Origin: Lachnospiraceae bacterium | GTDB taxonomy: Bacteria > Bacillota > Clostridia > Lachnospirales > Lachnospiraceae | Direction: 5' to 3' | Length of the DNA stretch: 50,651 nt | NCBI GenBank assembly: GCA_021203145.1 | Contig: JAJQBS010000008.1 | Span: 1 to 50,651, forward strand | Shown here: in pieces, positions 7,733 through 15,810 of the stretch | Layout: every line of letters starts with the position of its first letter | How positions within the stretch are numbered: position 1 is the first letter of the stretch | The notes under the pieces: generated by a model | The model's input: only the letters and a program-made list of their open reading frames with translations | Told to the model about the DNA's origin: nothing | Databases searched by the model: none | Program-made: the position numbers and the translations under genes

Positions 7733-8824
7733 GTGAATAAAGATCCGTTTAAGGAATATATCAAAGAGTCTGAGCCGGATAAGCGGGAAAAGGGATATGC
7801 ATGGCATACTGCCATTGGTTTGCAGGCCGTTGATGGATTAAAAACATCGGAATATCTGCTGCACACTGCCATCCGAAACATAGAAGGGGAAATATCTTTT
7901 AAAGAAGCCAATGAATTGCTGCAGACATATTACGAGGAAAATTCTACTCATCATATGGGAGACCGCACTGAAGAGGCTGACAAGGTTTCCGCGCGGATAG
8001 CGATGCTTTTGTCCGAGCGGGCGTTCAGCTTTACTCCAAATGAGTATATATCTATTCACAGAAAACTGTTTACAGGGATTTATTCTCAGGCAGGATGTAT
8101 CCGCGATTACAATATTACAAAAAAGGAATGGGTACTGGATGGAGCGACCGTGCTCTATGGAAGTGCTTCGGAGTTGCGTGCAACGTTGGAATATGACTTT
8201 TCTGAGGAGAAGAAATTTTCATATCGGAACCTTTCCATGGATGAGATTATTCGTCATCTTGCAGTATTTATATCCAGATTATGGCAAATCCATATATTTG
8301 GCGAAGGGAATACCAGAACAACGGCTGTGTTCTTCATTAAATACCTCCGCTCACTTGGTTTTAAAGCAACGAATGATATTTTTGCTGAGAATGCATGGTA
8401 TTTTCGAAATGCATTGGTCAGAGCAAATTATAATGATCTGAAAAATGGTATTCACGAAACTACGGAGTACCTTGAACTATTCCTGCGCAATCTTCTGTTA
8501 GATGAGAATTACCCACTTCATAATCGAACAATGCATATCAGTGGCACTTTCAAAGTAGCGAAGGAAGTGAACATTGATAGTCAAAAGGCGAATATTGAGA
8601 GCCGGAAAACGAACATTGAGGAACACTTTACACCTAAAACTGCTGATCATGTCCTGGAACTGCTGACCACACTAAGTTCACAGACGGTGTTCGGCAGGTC
8701 AGATGTTCAACGAGTGCTGGGGCTAAAACCGACAAGAAGCTCTGCTCTGATTCGTGAAATGGTAAAGCAAGGTATTGTAGAGCCAGTGCCTGGATATGGA
8801 AAAGGGAAGTACCGCTTTCTGTGA
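7733..8824 (+). CDS. Fic/DOC family protein (probable AMPylating enzyme)
   Basis: The 363-residue protein carries the Fic active-site motif as HIFGEGNTRT (about residues 187-196). The catalytic His and the GNxR phosphate-binding loop are kept, so transfer of a nucleotide monophosphate to a protein target is likely. An N-terminal helix (TAIRNIEGEIS, about 42-52) resembles the glutamate-bearing inhibitory helix of self-controlled Fic proteins. After the core come three repeats of the type NIxSxK (about 281-298), then a winged-helix-like domain (SDVQRVLGLKPTRSSALIRE). The start is GTG with AGGTGACAG upstream. An HD hydrolase follows 84 bp later. Target unknown. Confidence 0.88.
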   Translation: MNKDPFKEYIKESEPDKREKGYAWHTAIGLQAVDGLKTSEYLLHTAIRNIEGEISFKEANELLQTYYEENSTHHMGDRTEEADKVSARIAMLLSERAFSFTPNEYISIHRKLFTGIYSQAGCIRDYNITKKEWVLDGATVLYGSASELRATLEYDFSEEKKFSYRNLSMDEIIRHLAVFISRLWQIHIFGEGNTRTTAVFFIKYLRSLGFKATNDIFAENAWYFRNALVRANYNDLKNGIHETTEYLELFLRNLLLDENYPLHNRTMHISGTFKVAKEVNIDSQKANIESRKTNIEEHFTPKTADHVLELLTTLSSQTVFGRSDVQRVLGLKPTRSSALIREMVKQGIVEPVPGYGKGKYRFL

Positions 8825-8908
8825 GGAGTACATCTCCTATTCCAGTTTATCGAGCTGTTGCAATAAGCATATAGTGATACCGACTGATACACAACGAGAA
8901 AGGAAAAT

Positions 8909-9400
8909 ATGATTGCTAAAGCTATAGAGAAAATGATCCGTTTTTATGATGGAAACATCCATGATATTGAACACTTTCTGAAAGTATGGGGATATGCAAA
9001 AACCATAGGTGAATTGGAATCTCTGGACAGAATTACTCAGCAAACTCTGGAGCTGGCTGCCGTGGTGCACGATATAGCCTGCCCTTTGTGCCGCGAAAAA
9101 TATGGGAATACGGCGGGAGAATATCAACAGACGGAAGGAATTCCCCTGACAAAAGAATTTTATTCCGAATTTCATTTGCCAGACAAACAATTAAATCGAA
9201 TATGCTATTTAGTTGGTCATCATCACACATACAGGAATATTGATGGTTCTGATTATCAGATTCTTCTGGAAGCTGACTTTCTTGTTAATGCTTCTGAAAG
9301 CCAGATGAGTCGGCAGGTCATTGAAAAATTTAAAAATAATGTATTTCGCACAGAAACAGGTATCCAGTTGCTGTCGGAAATATACGGGCTGAGCCATTAA
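8909..9400 (+). CDS. HD-domain phosphohydrolase
   Basis: The 163-residue protein has the HD signature in order: His in HDIEHF (about 20), HD in AVVHDIA (about 53-54), HHH in VGHHHTYRN (about 103-105), and Asp in LLEADFLVN. Metal-dependent hydrolysis of nucleotides or phosphoesters is expected, in the cytoplasm. AAAGGAAA stands 2-5 nt before the ATG. It sits directly after the Fic gene and before a metallophosphoesterase, a run of three small signalling or nucleotide enzymes in an otherwise decayed region. Substrate cannot be told from sequence. Confidence 0.8.
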   Translation: MIAKAIEKMIRFYDGNIHDIEHFLKVWGYAKTIGELESLDRITQQTLELAAVVHDIACPLCREKYGNTAGEYQQTEGIPLTKEFYSEFHLPDKQLNRICYLVGHHHTYRNIDGSDYQILLEADFLVNASESQMSRQVIEKFKNNVFRTETGIQLLSEIYGLSH

Positions 9401-9508
9401 TAGATTTCGTTTGATGGGGAATCCAGACCGGAATTAAGCAGAAACCTCCAGGAGAATCTGATATGACTGTGCAATGAAAAATATGCAGATAAACAGAGGG
9501 ACGCACCT

Positions 9509-10246
9509 ATGGCATTATACGCAATCGGAGACTTCCATCTTTCTTTCCAGACAGATAAGTCCATGGACAAGTTCGGAAGCATCTGGAGAAATCACGAAGA
9601 GAAAATCAAAAAGAATTGTAACAGGCTCATCTGCCCGGGGGATACGCTCGTGATCACCGGGGATCATTCCTGGGGCAAAAGCCTGGAAGAATGCCGCGAA
9701 GATTTAGCATTCATTGAGGCCTTGCCGGGAACTAAGGTTCTGCTTCGGGGCAATCACGACATGTTCTGGGATGCGAAAAAAACGGAACGGCTGAACAGGG
9801 AATATCAGGGACGGCTTTTATTTCTGCAGAATAATTATTATACATATGGGGGCTACGCTCTGGTAGGGACGAAGGGATATACCTTTGAGGGGCCTTTTTA
9901 TCTGGACCGAAGGGGAAGAATTGTCGGCTGGGATGAAAAGATGGAGGCACACGCAAAAAAACTGGTTAACCGTGAAATTGCGCGGCTGCAGCAGTCTTTC
10001 GATGCGGCGGCCGCGGATGGATATAATAAATTTATCCTGTTCCTGCATTATCCGCCCACCAGTGTCATTGAGAGGGACAGCGCATTTACTCAGATTGCGG
10101 AACAATACCACGTGGAGCATGTCGTGTATTCCCACTGTCATGGGGAAAACCGTTTTCATGACAGTATCCTCGGAAAATACCATGGCATATCCTATCATTT
10201 GGTTTCCAGAGATTATTTGAACTTCCGTCCAGAAAGAATTCTCTAA
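9509..10246 (+). CDS. Calcineurin-like metallophosphoesterase
   Basis: The 245-residue protein carries the motifs of the two-metal phosphoesterase fold: GDFHLSF near 7, GDTLVITGDHSWG near 44-56, GNHD near 83, FLHYPPTS in the middle, and YSHCHGEN near the end. The substrate is unknown; the family includes protein, nucleotide and nucleic-acid phosphoesterases. The start is ATG 9509 with AGAGGGA upstream. The 3' side carries two small repeat hairpins and a strong terminator. Confidence 0.85.
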   Translation: MALYAIGDFHLSFQTDKSMDKFGSIWRNHEEKIKKNCNRLICPGDTLVITGDHSWGKSLEECREDLAFIEALPGTKVLLRGNHDMFWDAKKTERLNREYQGRLLFLQNNYYTYGGYALVGTKGYTFEGPFYLDRRGRIVGWDEKMEAHAKKLVNREIARLQQSFDAAAADGYNKFILFLHYPPTSVIERDSAFTQIAEQYHVEHVVYSHCHGENRFHDSILGKYHGISYHLVSRDYLNFRPERIL

Positions 10247-10304
10247 AGAAAACGGATGTCCGAAAGTCAGTAGTCGCTCTTAGATATTAAATGAGTTGAG
10301 TTAA

Positions 10305-10362
10305 AGCGGTGAGTCCTACCGTTAAGTGGAACCGATAAAAGCAGTGAGTCCTACTGTGAGTG
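10305..10362 (+). repeat. Two tandem mini-hairpins with covarying stems
   Basis: CGGT-GAGTCCT-ACCG (10307-10321) and CAGT-GAGTCCT-ACTG (10342-10356) share the 7-nt loop exactly, while the stem differs by a compensating pair (G-C to A-T). Each is followed by AGTGGAA. Unit spacing is about 35 bp. Confidence 0.6.
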
Positions 10363-10374
10363 GAATCTTTTTAA

Positions 10375-10404
10375 CAGGCTGCGTAAGAAACGCAGCCTGG
10401 TTTT
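10375..10404 (+). terminator. Rho-independent terminator (dispersed hairpin family)
   Basis: Perfect 9-bp stem CAGGCTGCG (10375-10383) / CGCAGCCTG (10391-10399), loop TAAGAAA, then GTTTT. Same element as at 3322-3349. Confidence 0.8.
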
Positions 10405-10542
10405 CAGTAAAAGATTCGTGAATAAGCAGACTGGAAAAGTTGGATATTTTACGCAATGCAATAATTTAAGGAAAACCGTATGTCCTGAAAAGGAAAAAAG
10501 AAGATATCATGTCATAACTGTTCCTGGTAATCTTATCGGAAA

Positions 10543-11160
10543 TTGAAGCTTTCGGATATTGAGGAGCACCTGCGCGGCATTACCGTAAACGGACAGGAGG
10601 CAGTGATTGGCGTTTATCCGCTGCATGCCAATGGAACCTGCCGTTTTCTGGTATATGATTTTGATAATCATGAAAAGGATGCGGAAGGATCTGATTTCGC
10701 TAATACGGATACAAAGTGGATGGAAGAGGTCAAAGCAATGCGGGAAATCTGCCTTGCGAATGGAATTGCGCCTCTGGTGGAGCGTTCACGTTCGGGACGC
10801 GGGGCACATGTCTGGATTCTCTTTAAAGAATTTGTGGATGCCGCCCTGGCGCGGAAATTTGGTTATGGGATTCTTATTTTTTCATTTCCGGGGGATGAAA
10901 GGGAAGTGAATCCGGTATGTGAAGAAGCGAAAACGGCTCCGTTAAGTGAAGAAACGAACCCGGTAAGTGAAGAAGTGCCTACGATAAGCGAGGAATCGCC
11001 TGCGAAAAGCAAAGAAATGAAAACGGCTCCGGTAAACGAAGAAACGAAAATGCAGAAACTGGATTCCTCAAAACCATGGAAGGTCTTTGCGTTTTATGAA
11101 CAGCCTGCCGTTCAGAAGGTAGAAGGTCATTATGTGATTGATCATCTGGCCAGGATATGA
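10543..11160 (+). pseudogene. Truncated TOTE-type archaeo-eukaryotic primase domain
   Basis: The frame opens after TAA at 10528 and keeps the core of the primase domain found in TOTE conflict-system proteins: VIGVYPLHANGTCRFLVYDF with the catalytic DFD, then LANGIAPLVERSRSGRGAHV, then FKEFVDAALARKFG. The N-terminal zinc region and the large helicase half are missing. After KFGYG the sequence becomes an acidic low-complexity stretch with repeats like NPVSEEVPTISEE, unlike the family. No SD precedes the TTG at 10543. It ends where a glycoside hydrolase fragment begins, so this is a deletion remnant. Confidence 0.65.
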
Positions 11161-11738
11161 AGCCTTTGGAAAAATTGTTTCTAATTACTGGAACCGGACA
11201 TTATCTGTGGAGGACGCGCGCGGATGTCTGGATGCCGTTGCAAGGCTGAATGAAATTTTCCGCAATACGGCAAAGGTGGATTGCGCCATCCTGCGGACAA
11301 GCTACAGCAATGATGGAGCGGGAAGCGAACATTATCTGTATCCGGACGGCGGGTTACTGGAAAGCTGCGGATACAGCTATGAGTTTGTTTCAGAATTTCT
11401 CCTGGGGCTTCCAGTCTGCCAGGTAAAGAACCACTGTCTGGATCCGGATGGACCGGCATACAAATACATTTCACGTGAGTGTAAATGGGCAAAAAGGACG
11501 ATTTCCGGATCAGGAAAAGAAAACCGTTGATATTACGGAACTGATCCAAGAAGGAGAAAATAGTCTGGAGGTAACAGTGACTTCAAATCTGTATAACAGA
11601 CTTTTTCATGAAAATATGAACTTCTATGGCATGGACATCCCTTACACGCCTAAGAATTACGGGCTATGGGAGAGCGAGGGAAAAGAAATGGGAATAAAAA
11701 TCGTTTCCGCACAGCTCTCTGATCCAGATAAGCTGTGA
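11138..11738 (+). pseudogene. C-terminal remnant of a large glycoside hydrolase, internally deleted and frameshifted
   Basis: From 11138 one frame reads AFGKIVSNYWNRTLSVEDA and later GYSYEFVSEFLLGLPVC and DPDGPAYK, resembling the catalytic end of GH106/alpha-L-rhamnosidase-like enzymes. Near 11450 the frame changes. The next frame reads FHVSVNGQKGRFPDQEKKTV, then ENSLEVTVTSNLYNRLF and IPYTPKNYGLWE, matching the terminal beta-sandwich sugar-binding part of such enzymes. The family name is tentative. A loss of protein between the two pieces is implied. Confidence 0.5.
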
Positions 11739-11778
11739 AAGAAGGATGGTACGGAGATAAAGTAATACATGTGAGATT

Positions 11779-11811
11779 GGCATTCGGTTCATCAGAACCG
11801 GATGCCTTTTT
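11779..11811 (+). terminator. Rho-independent terminator
   Basis: 12-bp stem GGCATTCGGTTC (11779-11790) / GAACCGGATGCC (11795-11806), one T-G pair, loop ATCA, then TTTTT. It is probably the original terminator of the lost glycoside hydrolase gene. Confidence 0.88.
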
Positions 11812-11824
11812 CTGATTTTAGGGA

Positions 11825-11852
11825 TTGCGCAATAGACGATTTGTGCTATAAT
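11825..11852 (+). promoter_or_regulatory. Promoter of the XRE gene
   Basis: TTGCGC (11825-11830), 16-bp spacer, TATAAT (11847-11852) with a TG one base upstream (extended -10). It lies about 45 bp before the start of the small HTH gene. Confidence 0.65.
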
Positions 11853-11895
11853 AAATTATCTGATTTGTGTAGCGGTACAGATGAGGAGGAGTTAA

Positions 11896-12111
11896 ATGAT
11901 GGTCAGGAATAATTTGGAAATTGATATCAAAGTGAAGTGCATGGAAGAAAGCGTAACGCAGGCACAGCTTGCGGAGAAAATAGGCACGACCAGCCCTTAT
12001 GTGAACCGGATTATTAAGAAGGGAGATACCGTGATAAACAGGACCTTCGTCAATATGATGGAAGCACTTGGGTATGATATTGAGATAAAATATGTGAAAA
12101 GAGAAGTCTGA
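11896..12111 (+). CDS. Small XRE/Cro-CI type helix-turn-helix protein
   Basis: The 71-residue protein is almost entirely one HTH: TQAQLAEKIGTTSPYVNRII (about residues 20-39) is the helix-turn-helix, followed by a short helical end. GAGGAGG (11884-11890) precedes ATG 11896; a second ATG at 11899 is equally possible. It has its own promoter and is followed closely by a 93-residue ORF and an AAA/PD-(D/E)XK gene, suggesting it regulates that unit, as antitoxin-type or phage-type regulators do. Confidence 0.82.
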   Translation: MMVRNNLEIDIKVKCMEESVTQAQLAEKIGTTSPYVNRIIKKGDTVINRTFVNMMEALGYDIEIKYVKREV

Positions 12112-12136
12112 GTTTGGAAAGGATAGTGGGGGTTGT

Positions 12137-12418
12137 ATGGCAGAACAAATATACTCACTTTGTAAAGGGTATACACTGTTCCTTTGTAAAATGCATGAAA
12201 CGGAACTGTTTTACCTTGATAAAGAGTTTTCAGCGAAGTTTATGCAGGAAATGATTCTGGTCGCAGAAGCGTATTGTGAAAATAGAGACTATGAGTGTAT
12301 AATATATAACAAGAAACAGGTGATTTCTGGAAAAGGAAAGGAGACAAAACATGGGAATTTATCTAAATCCAAACAACAAAGACTTTGGGATGGCTTTAAA
12401 TTCGGAAATTTATGTTGA
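12137..12418 (+). CDS. Small hypothetical protein overlapping the next gene
   Basis: The 93-residue frame starts at ATG 12137 after a G-rich stretch (GTGGGGG) and contains LFYLDKEFSAKFMQEMILVA and ENRDYECIIYNKKQVI. The last 68 nt overlap the start of the AAA/PD-(D/E)XK gene in another frame, so the final 20 residues (KSKQQRLWDGFKFGNLC) may not be meaningful. No family recognised. Position between an HTH gene and an effector-like gene makes it worth keeping. Confidence 0.5.
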   Translation: MAEQIYSLCKGYTLFLCKMHETELFYLDKEFSAKFMQEMILVAEAYCENRDYECIIYNKKQVISGKGKETKHGNLSKSKQQRLWDGFKFGNLC

Positions 12419-13928
12419 CAAATCCATGCTGATAAAGTTAACCAACAAAGTGATTTGTACGGAGCAGCGTTTTGTATCCGTCAGCCGCCCCAGACGGTTT
12501 GGAAAGTCTATGGCTGCCAACATGCTCACAGCTTATTACAGCAGGGGCTGCGATTCCAGGGAAATGTTTTTCGGTCTTAAAATAAATAATGATAAAGACA
12601 AGGAATCCTTTGAGAAGTACCTGAATAAGTACAATGTTATCCATATCAACATAGTAGACTTCTTGAGTGAGGCTAAGGATATAGATGAAATGATAAGTTT
12701 CATCCAGGAGGATATATCAGATGAACTTTTCGATGAATTCTCTGGTATAACTTTTCCAAGAAGAAAGACACTGGTTAAAATATTGGAAACAGTTTTTAGC
12801 AAAACAGGTGTACCATTTGTTTTTATAATCGACGAATGGGATTGTATTTTTCGTGAACGTAAAGAGGATTTTGATTCTCAAAAAATCTATCTGGATTTTC
12901 TCCGAAACCTGCTTAAAGACAAAAGCTACGTTGCTCTTGCATATATGACAGGTATTCTTCCTATAAAAAAATATGGAAAACATTCAGCCATAAATATGTT
13001 TACTGAAATCTCGATGACAAATGCAGGAGATTATGCGGAATTTACGGGCTTCACTGAAAAAGAAGTTGAAGCACTTTGCAAACAATACCATATGTCCTTT
13101 GACGAAGCCAGGCGTTGGTATGATGGATATAATTTACGGGGCATCTCTATTTATAATCCACGTTCAGTAGTAATGTCGATGACATCCCATACCTTTGATA
13201 ATTACTGGACATCAACAGAAACATATGAAGCCCTTAAAATTTATATACAGACAGACGACATGAAGGAAACTGTAAATAAACTGATTGCAGGAGAAGAAGT
13301 TGCCATTGATACCACTACATTTTTAAACGATATGGTCACTTTCAACTCTATGGACGATGTACTGACATTGCTCATTCACCTGGGGTATCTGACATATAAT
13401 TTTGACACAAAAAAGGTAAGCATACCTAATTATGAGATTACGGAGCAGTTTGTCAGCACAGTCAGGATTATGGGGTGGTCTGAAATGTCAGATTCAATAA
13501 TGCGTTCCAATGAACTACTGAAAGCAACCATTGCATGTGATGAAGAACAGGTTGCGGAGTTCATTGAGCAAGCCCATACTGAAAATGTATCTATCTTAAA
13601 ATATAATGATGAGAACTCCCTTTCGTACGTAATATCGCTTGCCTATTATTCCTCAAGAAAAACATATACCCTGCACAGGGAAGTACCGGCAGGAAAAGGC
13701 TTTGCAGATATTGTATTCGTACCGAGAAATGGCGTAACCACTCCGGCAATGATAATAGAGTTAAAATATAACCAGTCTGCCGAAACAGCGATAGAACAGG
13801 CTAAAAATCGCAATTACGCAGACTTCTTTAAGGATTACAAAGGGGATATTCTGCTCGTTGGAATAAATTACAGCAAAGATGATCCGGATAAAAAGCATAC
13901 TTGTCGGATAGAAAAGATAAAAAAATGA
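12351..13928 (+). CDS. AAA-ATPase-like / PD-(D/E)XK nuclease family protein (DUF1703 type), copy 2
   Basis: This 525-residue protein has the same architecture as the gene at 667-2346 but is only distantly similar in sequence. It has RPRRFGKS near 46-53, IIDEWD near 160, MTGILPIKKYG as sensor segment, and a C-terminal nuclease-like site with KGFADIVF and MIIELKY near 452-472. AAAGGAGAC precedes ATG 12351. The gene is visibly richer in A and T than its neighbours, which suits recent transfer. The HTH gene and the 93-residue ORF upstream likely belong to the same transcription unit. Function in the family is unproven. Confidence 0.85.
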   Translation: MGIYLNPNNKDFGMALNSEIYVDKSMLIKLTNKVICTEQRFVSVSRPRRFGKSMAANMLTAYYSRGCDSREMFFGLKINNDKDKESFEKYLNKYNVIHINIVDFLSEAKDIDEMISFIQEDISDELFDEFSGITFPRRKTLVKILETVFSKTGVPFVFIIDEWDCIFRERKEDFDSQKIYLDFLRNLLKDKSYVALAYMTGILPIKKYGKHSAINMFTEISMTNAGDYAEFTGFTEKEVEALCKQYHMSFDEARRWYDGYNLRGISIYNPRSVVMSMTSHTFDNYWTSTETYEALKIYIQTDDMKETVNKLIAGEEVAIDTTTFLNDMVTFNSMDDVLTLLIHLGYLTYNFDTKKVSIPNYEITEQFVSTVRIMGWSEMSDSIMRSNELLKATIACDEEQVAEFIEQAHTENVSILKYNDENSLSYVISLAYYSSRKTYTLHREVPAGKGFADIVFVPRNGVTTPAMIIELKYNQSAETAIEQAKNRNYADFFKDYKGDILLVGINYSKDDPDKKHTCRIEKIKK

Positions 13929-14145
13929 GGTGATGGGGAAGAAATATCGTCATCCGGAGAAATATGGGGCGATAACAGCTATGAACGGATATTTTGATTC
14001 TGAAAATCCTGACAGGACTGCTGCAGAAAGTCAGGGAAGCGGCAGATGATATTTGCACAGTAAAGCAGTAAGCAGGATATCGAGAAAGCTGCTGAAGCTT
14101 TTATAAGCAGATTTCCTTTTGATAAAGAAATGGAGAAAAAAGACG
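13929..14145 (+). other. Gap with one small doubtful ORF
   Basis: ATG 13933 (after GAGG) opens 38 codons (MGKKYRHPEKYGAITAMNGY...) to TGA at 14047. Nothing else is recognisable up to phzF. Probably remnant sequence. Confidence 0.2.
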
Positions 14146-14925
14146 ATGAAACAGTATATTGTAGATGCATTTACCGATCAGGTATTCCATGGAAATCCCG
14201 CAGCGGTCTGTGTTATGGATACATGGCCCGAAGAGGAGACGATGATGCAGATTACCTGCGAGAACAACCTTTCGGAAACCGCTTTTGCAGTTCCGGAAGG
14301 GGATGGCTACCGCCTGCGCTGGTTTACACCGGGAGGGGAAATCGACCTTTGCGGACACGCGACGCTGGGAACCGCGTATGTGATTCTTACTTATCTGAAA
14401 CCGGAGTGGAGCGAAGTGACATTTTATACCATGAGCGGGGCTCTGCGAGTTGTTAAAAAGGGTGATCTGTTTGAGATGGATTTCCCGGCTTATGAACTGA
14501 GACCGGTTGCTGTCACACCTGCCATGACGGAGGCGCTGGGAGTGAGACCGGAAGAAGCGTACATGGGACGGGATCTTCTGTGTGTATTTGAGAAAGAGGA
14601 GACTGTGCGCAATCTGGCACCGGATCTGGAGAAGGTGAAAGAGCTGGATGGCCTGCTGCTGCAGGTGACGGCCAAAAGTATAAATCCTTCCTGTGACTGT
14701 GTCTCCCGCTCCTTCGCGCCGAAGCTGAATGTCGCGGAGGATCCCGTCTGCGGCTCCGGCCATTGTCACATTATTCCCTACTGGGCAAAAAAGACGGGGA
14801 AAGATTCTCTGATTGCGTATCAGGCATCGCGGCGCGGGGGAACACTGTATTGTAAAATGGATGGCAGCCGTATCCAGATAAGCGGAAAAGTGGTGTTGTA
14901 TTCGGTTTCCGAAATATGCATTTGA
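14146..14925 (+). CDS. PhzF-family isomerase/epimerase
   Basis: The 259-residue protein has the two-lobed PhzF fold: MKQYIVDAFTDQVFHGNPAA at the start, the catalytic Glu44 in NNLSETAFAV, LRWFTPGGEIDLCGHATLG in the first lobe, and the second-lobe glycine-rich DPVCGSGHCH near 205. Enzymes of this family catalyse proton shifts; only a few make phenazines, and no phenazine genes are present, so a general isomerase is the safer call. ATG 14146 is chosen since the family begins exactly with MKQY. The sequence upstream is non-conserved. A hairpin terminator follows. Confidence 0.87.
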   Translation: MKQYIVDAFTDQVFHGNPAAVCVMDTWPEEETMMQITCENNLSETAFAVPEGDGYRLRWFTPGGEIDLCGHATLGTAYVILTYLKPEWSEVTFYTMSGALRVVKKGDLFEMDFPAYELRPVAVTPAMTEALGVRPEEAYMGRDLLCVFEKEETVRNLAPDLEKVKELDGLLLQVTAKSINPSCDCVSRSFAPKLNVAEDPVCGSGHCHIIPYWAKKTGKDSLIAYQASRRGGTLYCKMDGSRIQISGKVVLYSVSEICI

Positions 14926-14961
14926 CTATTTTATAAATCTGTACTAAACTTTCCAATGGCA

Positions 14962-15003
14962 AAGGCGTCGTAGATACTTTCAGGGTATTTTACGGCGCCT
15001 TAT
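14962..15003 (+). terminator. Hairpin terminator after phzF
   Basis: 11-bp stem AAGGCGTCGTA (14962-14972) / TACGGCGCCTT (14991-15001), one T-G pair, weak T-tail. Confidence 0.6.
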
Positions 15004-15040
15004 TGCATGATGGGGGTATTTTCCATCAGGCAGGATCAGA

Positions 15041-15490
15041 TTGTATATGCATACGGGTATGCGGTCAATGGAGCGATCGTGGAGCAGGCGAAGCTTTATG
15101 GCGTGCCAGTACCTTACAATTTATCGAAATTTTAACAGCAGGGAAGATATTCTTCTGCATTATATCCGAAGGCTGATTACAGACTGGCGGGCGGAGAGCG
15201 AAGAGCAGAGTCGCGATTCTAATGCTAATCTATATGGAAGTCTGTTTCGGCATTTGAGCAACAACAGGGATTTTTATCGCCTGCTGAGAAAAAGAGACCT
15301 GTTCCATCTGTTTCTCACAGTGCTGCGGGAACAGTCGGGACCGAAAGCTGAATACGAGAACATGTGGGCATACACAACCGCATTCATTGCCTATGGCACA
15401 TACGGTTGGATTGAAGAATGGGTAGGCCGAGGAATGCAGGAATCCGGGGATGAGATGGCCGCTCTTCTGGCTTCACATGGAATGAAATGA
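15041..15490 (+). pseudogene. TetR-family regulator lacking its N-terminal DNA-binding helices
   Basis: From about 15107 the frame reads CQYLTIYRNFNSREDILLHY, the end of a TetR recognition helix, and continues through a normal TetR_C-type ligand domain (LYGSLFRHLSNNRDFYRLLR, then MWAYTTAFIAYGTYGWIEEW). The preceding residues (MYMHTGMRSMERSWSRRSF) do not resemble the first two helices, and no SD precedes 15041. Another frame over the same bases (from ATG 15008) reads YAYGYAVNGAIVEQAKLYG, possibly from a different gene. The regulator is therefore 5'-truncated. Confidence 0.55.
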
Positions 15491-15520
15491 GGCCTGTGAA
15501 GCGAATCAATAGGGTTTTAA

Positions 15521-15757
15521 ATAAGGTGGTACGTTGCCCCGACCATTATCAACACATTTCTGGAGCAGTATGACCTGTCAGGAAAGACAATCATTCCGTT
15601 TGCGACATCCGGCAGCAGCGGGATGGGACGGACAAATGAGGAGCTGAAAGCCTCCTGCAAGGGGGCGGTTTTGAAGGAAGGCAGACGATTCTCCGCCGAC
15701 GCAGGTGCAGCGGAACTGAAAGCATGGGCAGATAACAATTTGGTGTGTCAGCAATAG
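15521..15757 (+). pseudogene. C-terminal fragment of a flavodoxin
   Basis: The frame opens after TAA at 15518 and encodes WYVAPTIINTFLEQYDLSGK, then IIPFATSGSSGMG and KAWADNNL, which are the last strands of a short flavodoxin. The FMN phosphate-binding N-terminus is missing. No start codon or SD. Confidence 0.6.
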
Positions 15758-15810
15758 TTGTATCGAACGCTACTCTAATCACAGATGGTGGTTTTGTCAA
15801 GGAAAATTGA
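15745..15810 (+). pseudogene. Possible C-terminal tail of a short-chain dehydrogenase
   Basis: Overlapping the end of the flavodoxin fragment in another frame is VSAIVVSNATLITDGGFVKE-N-stop. The DGGF near the end is like the C-terminus of SDR enzymes. At 21 codons this is only a hint. Confidence 0.22.

Noticed and set aside
14146..14925. Phenazine biosynthesis gene
   Set aside because: PhzF-like proteins are common in bacteria that make no phenazines, and no other phz genes are present.
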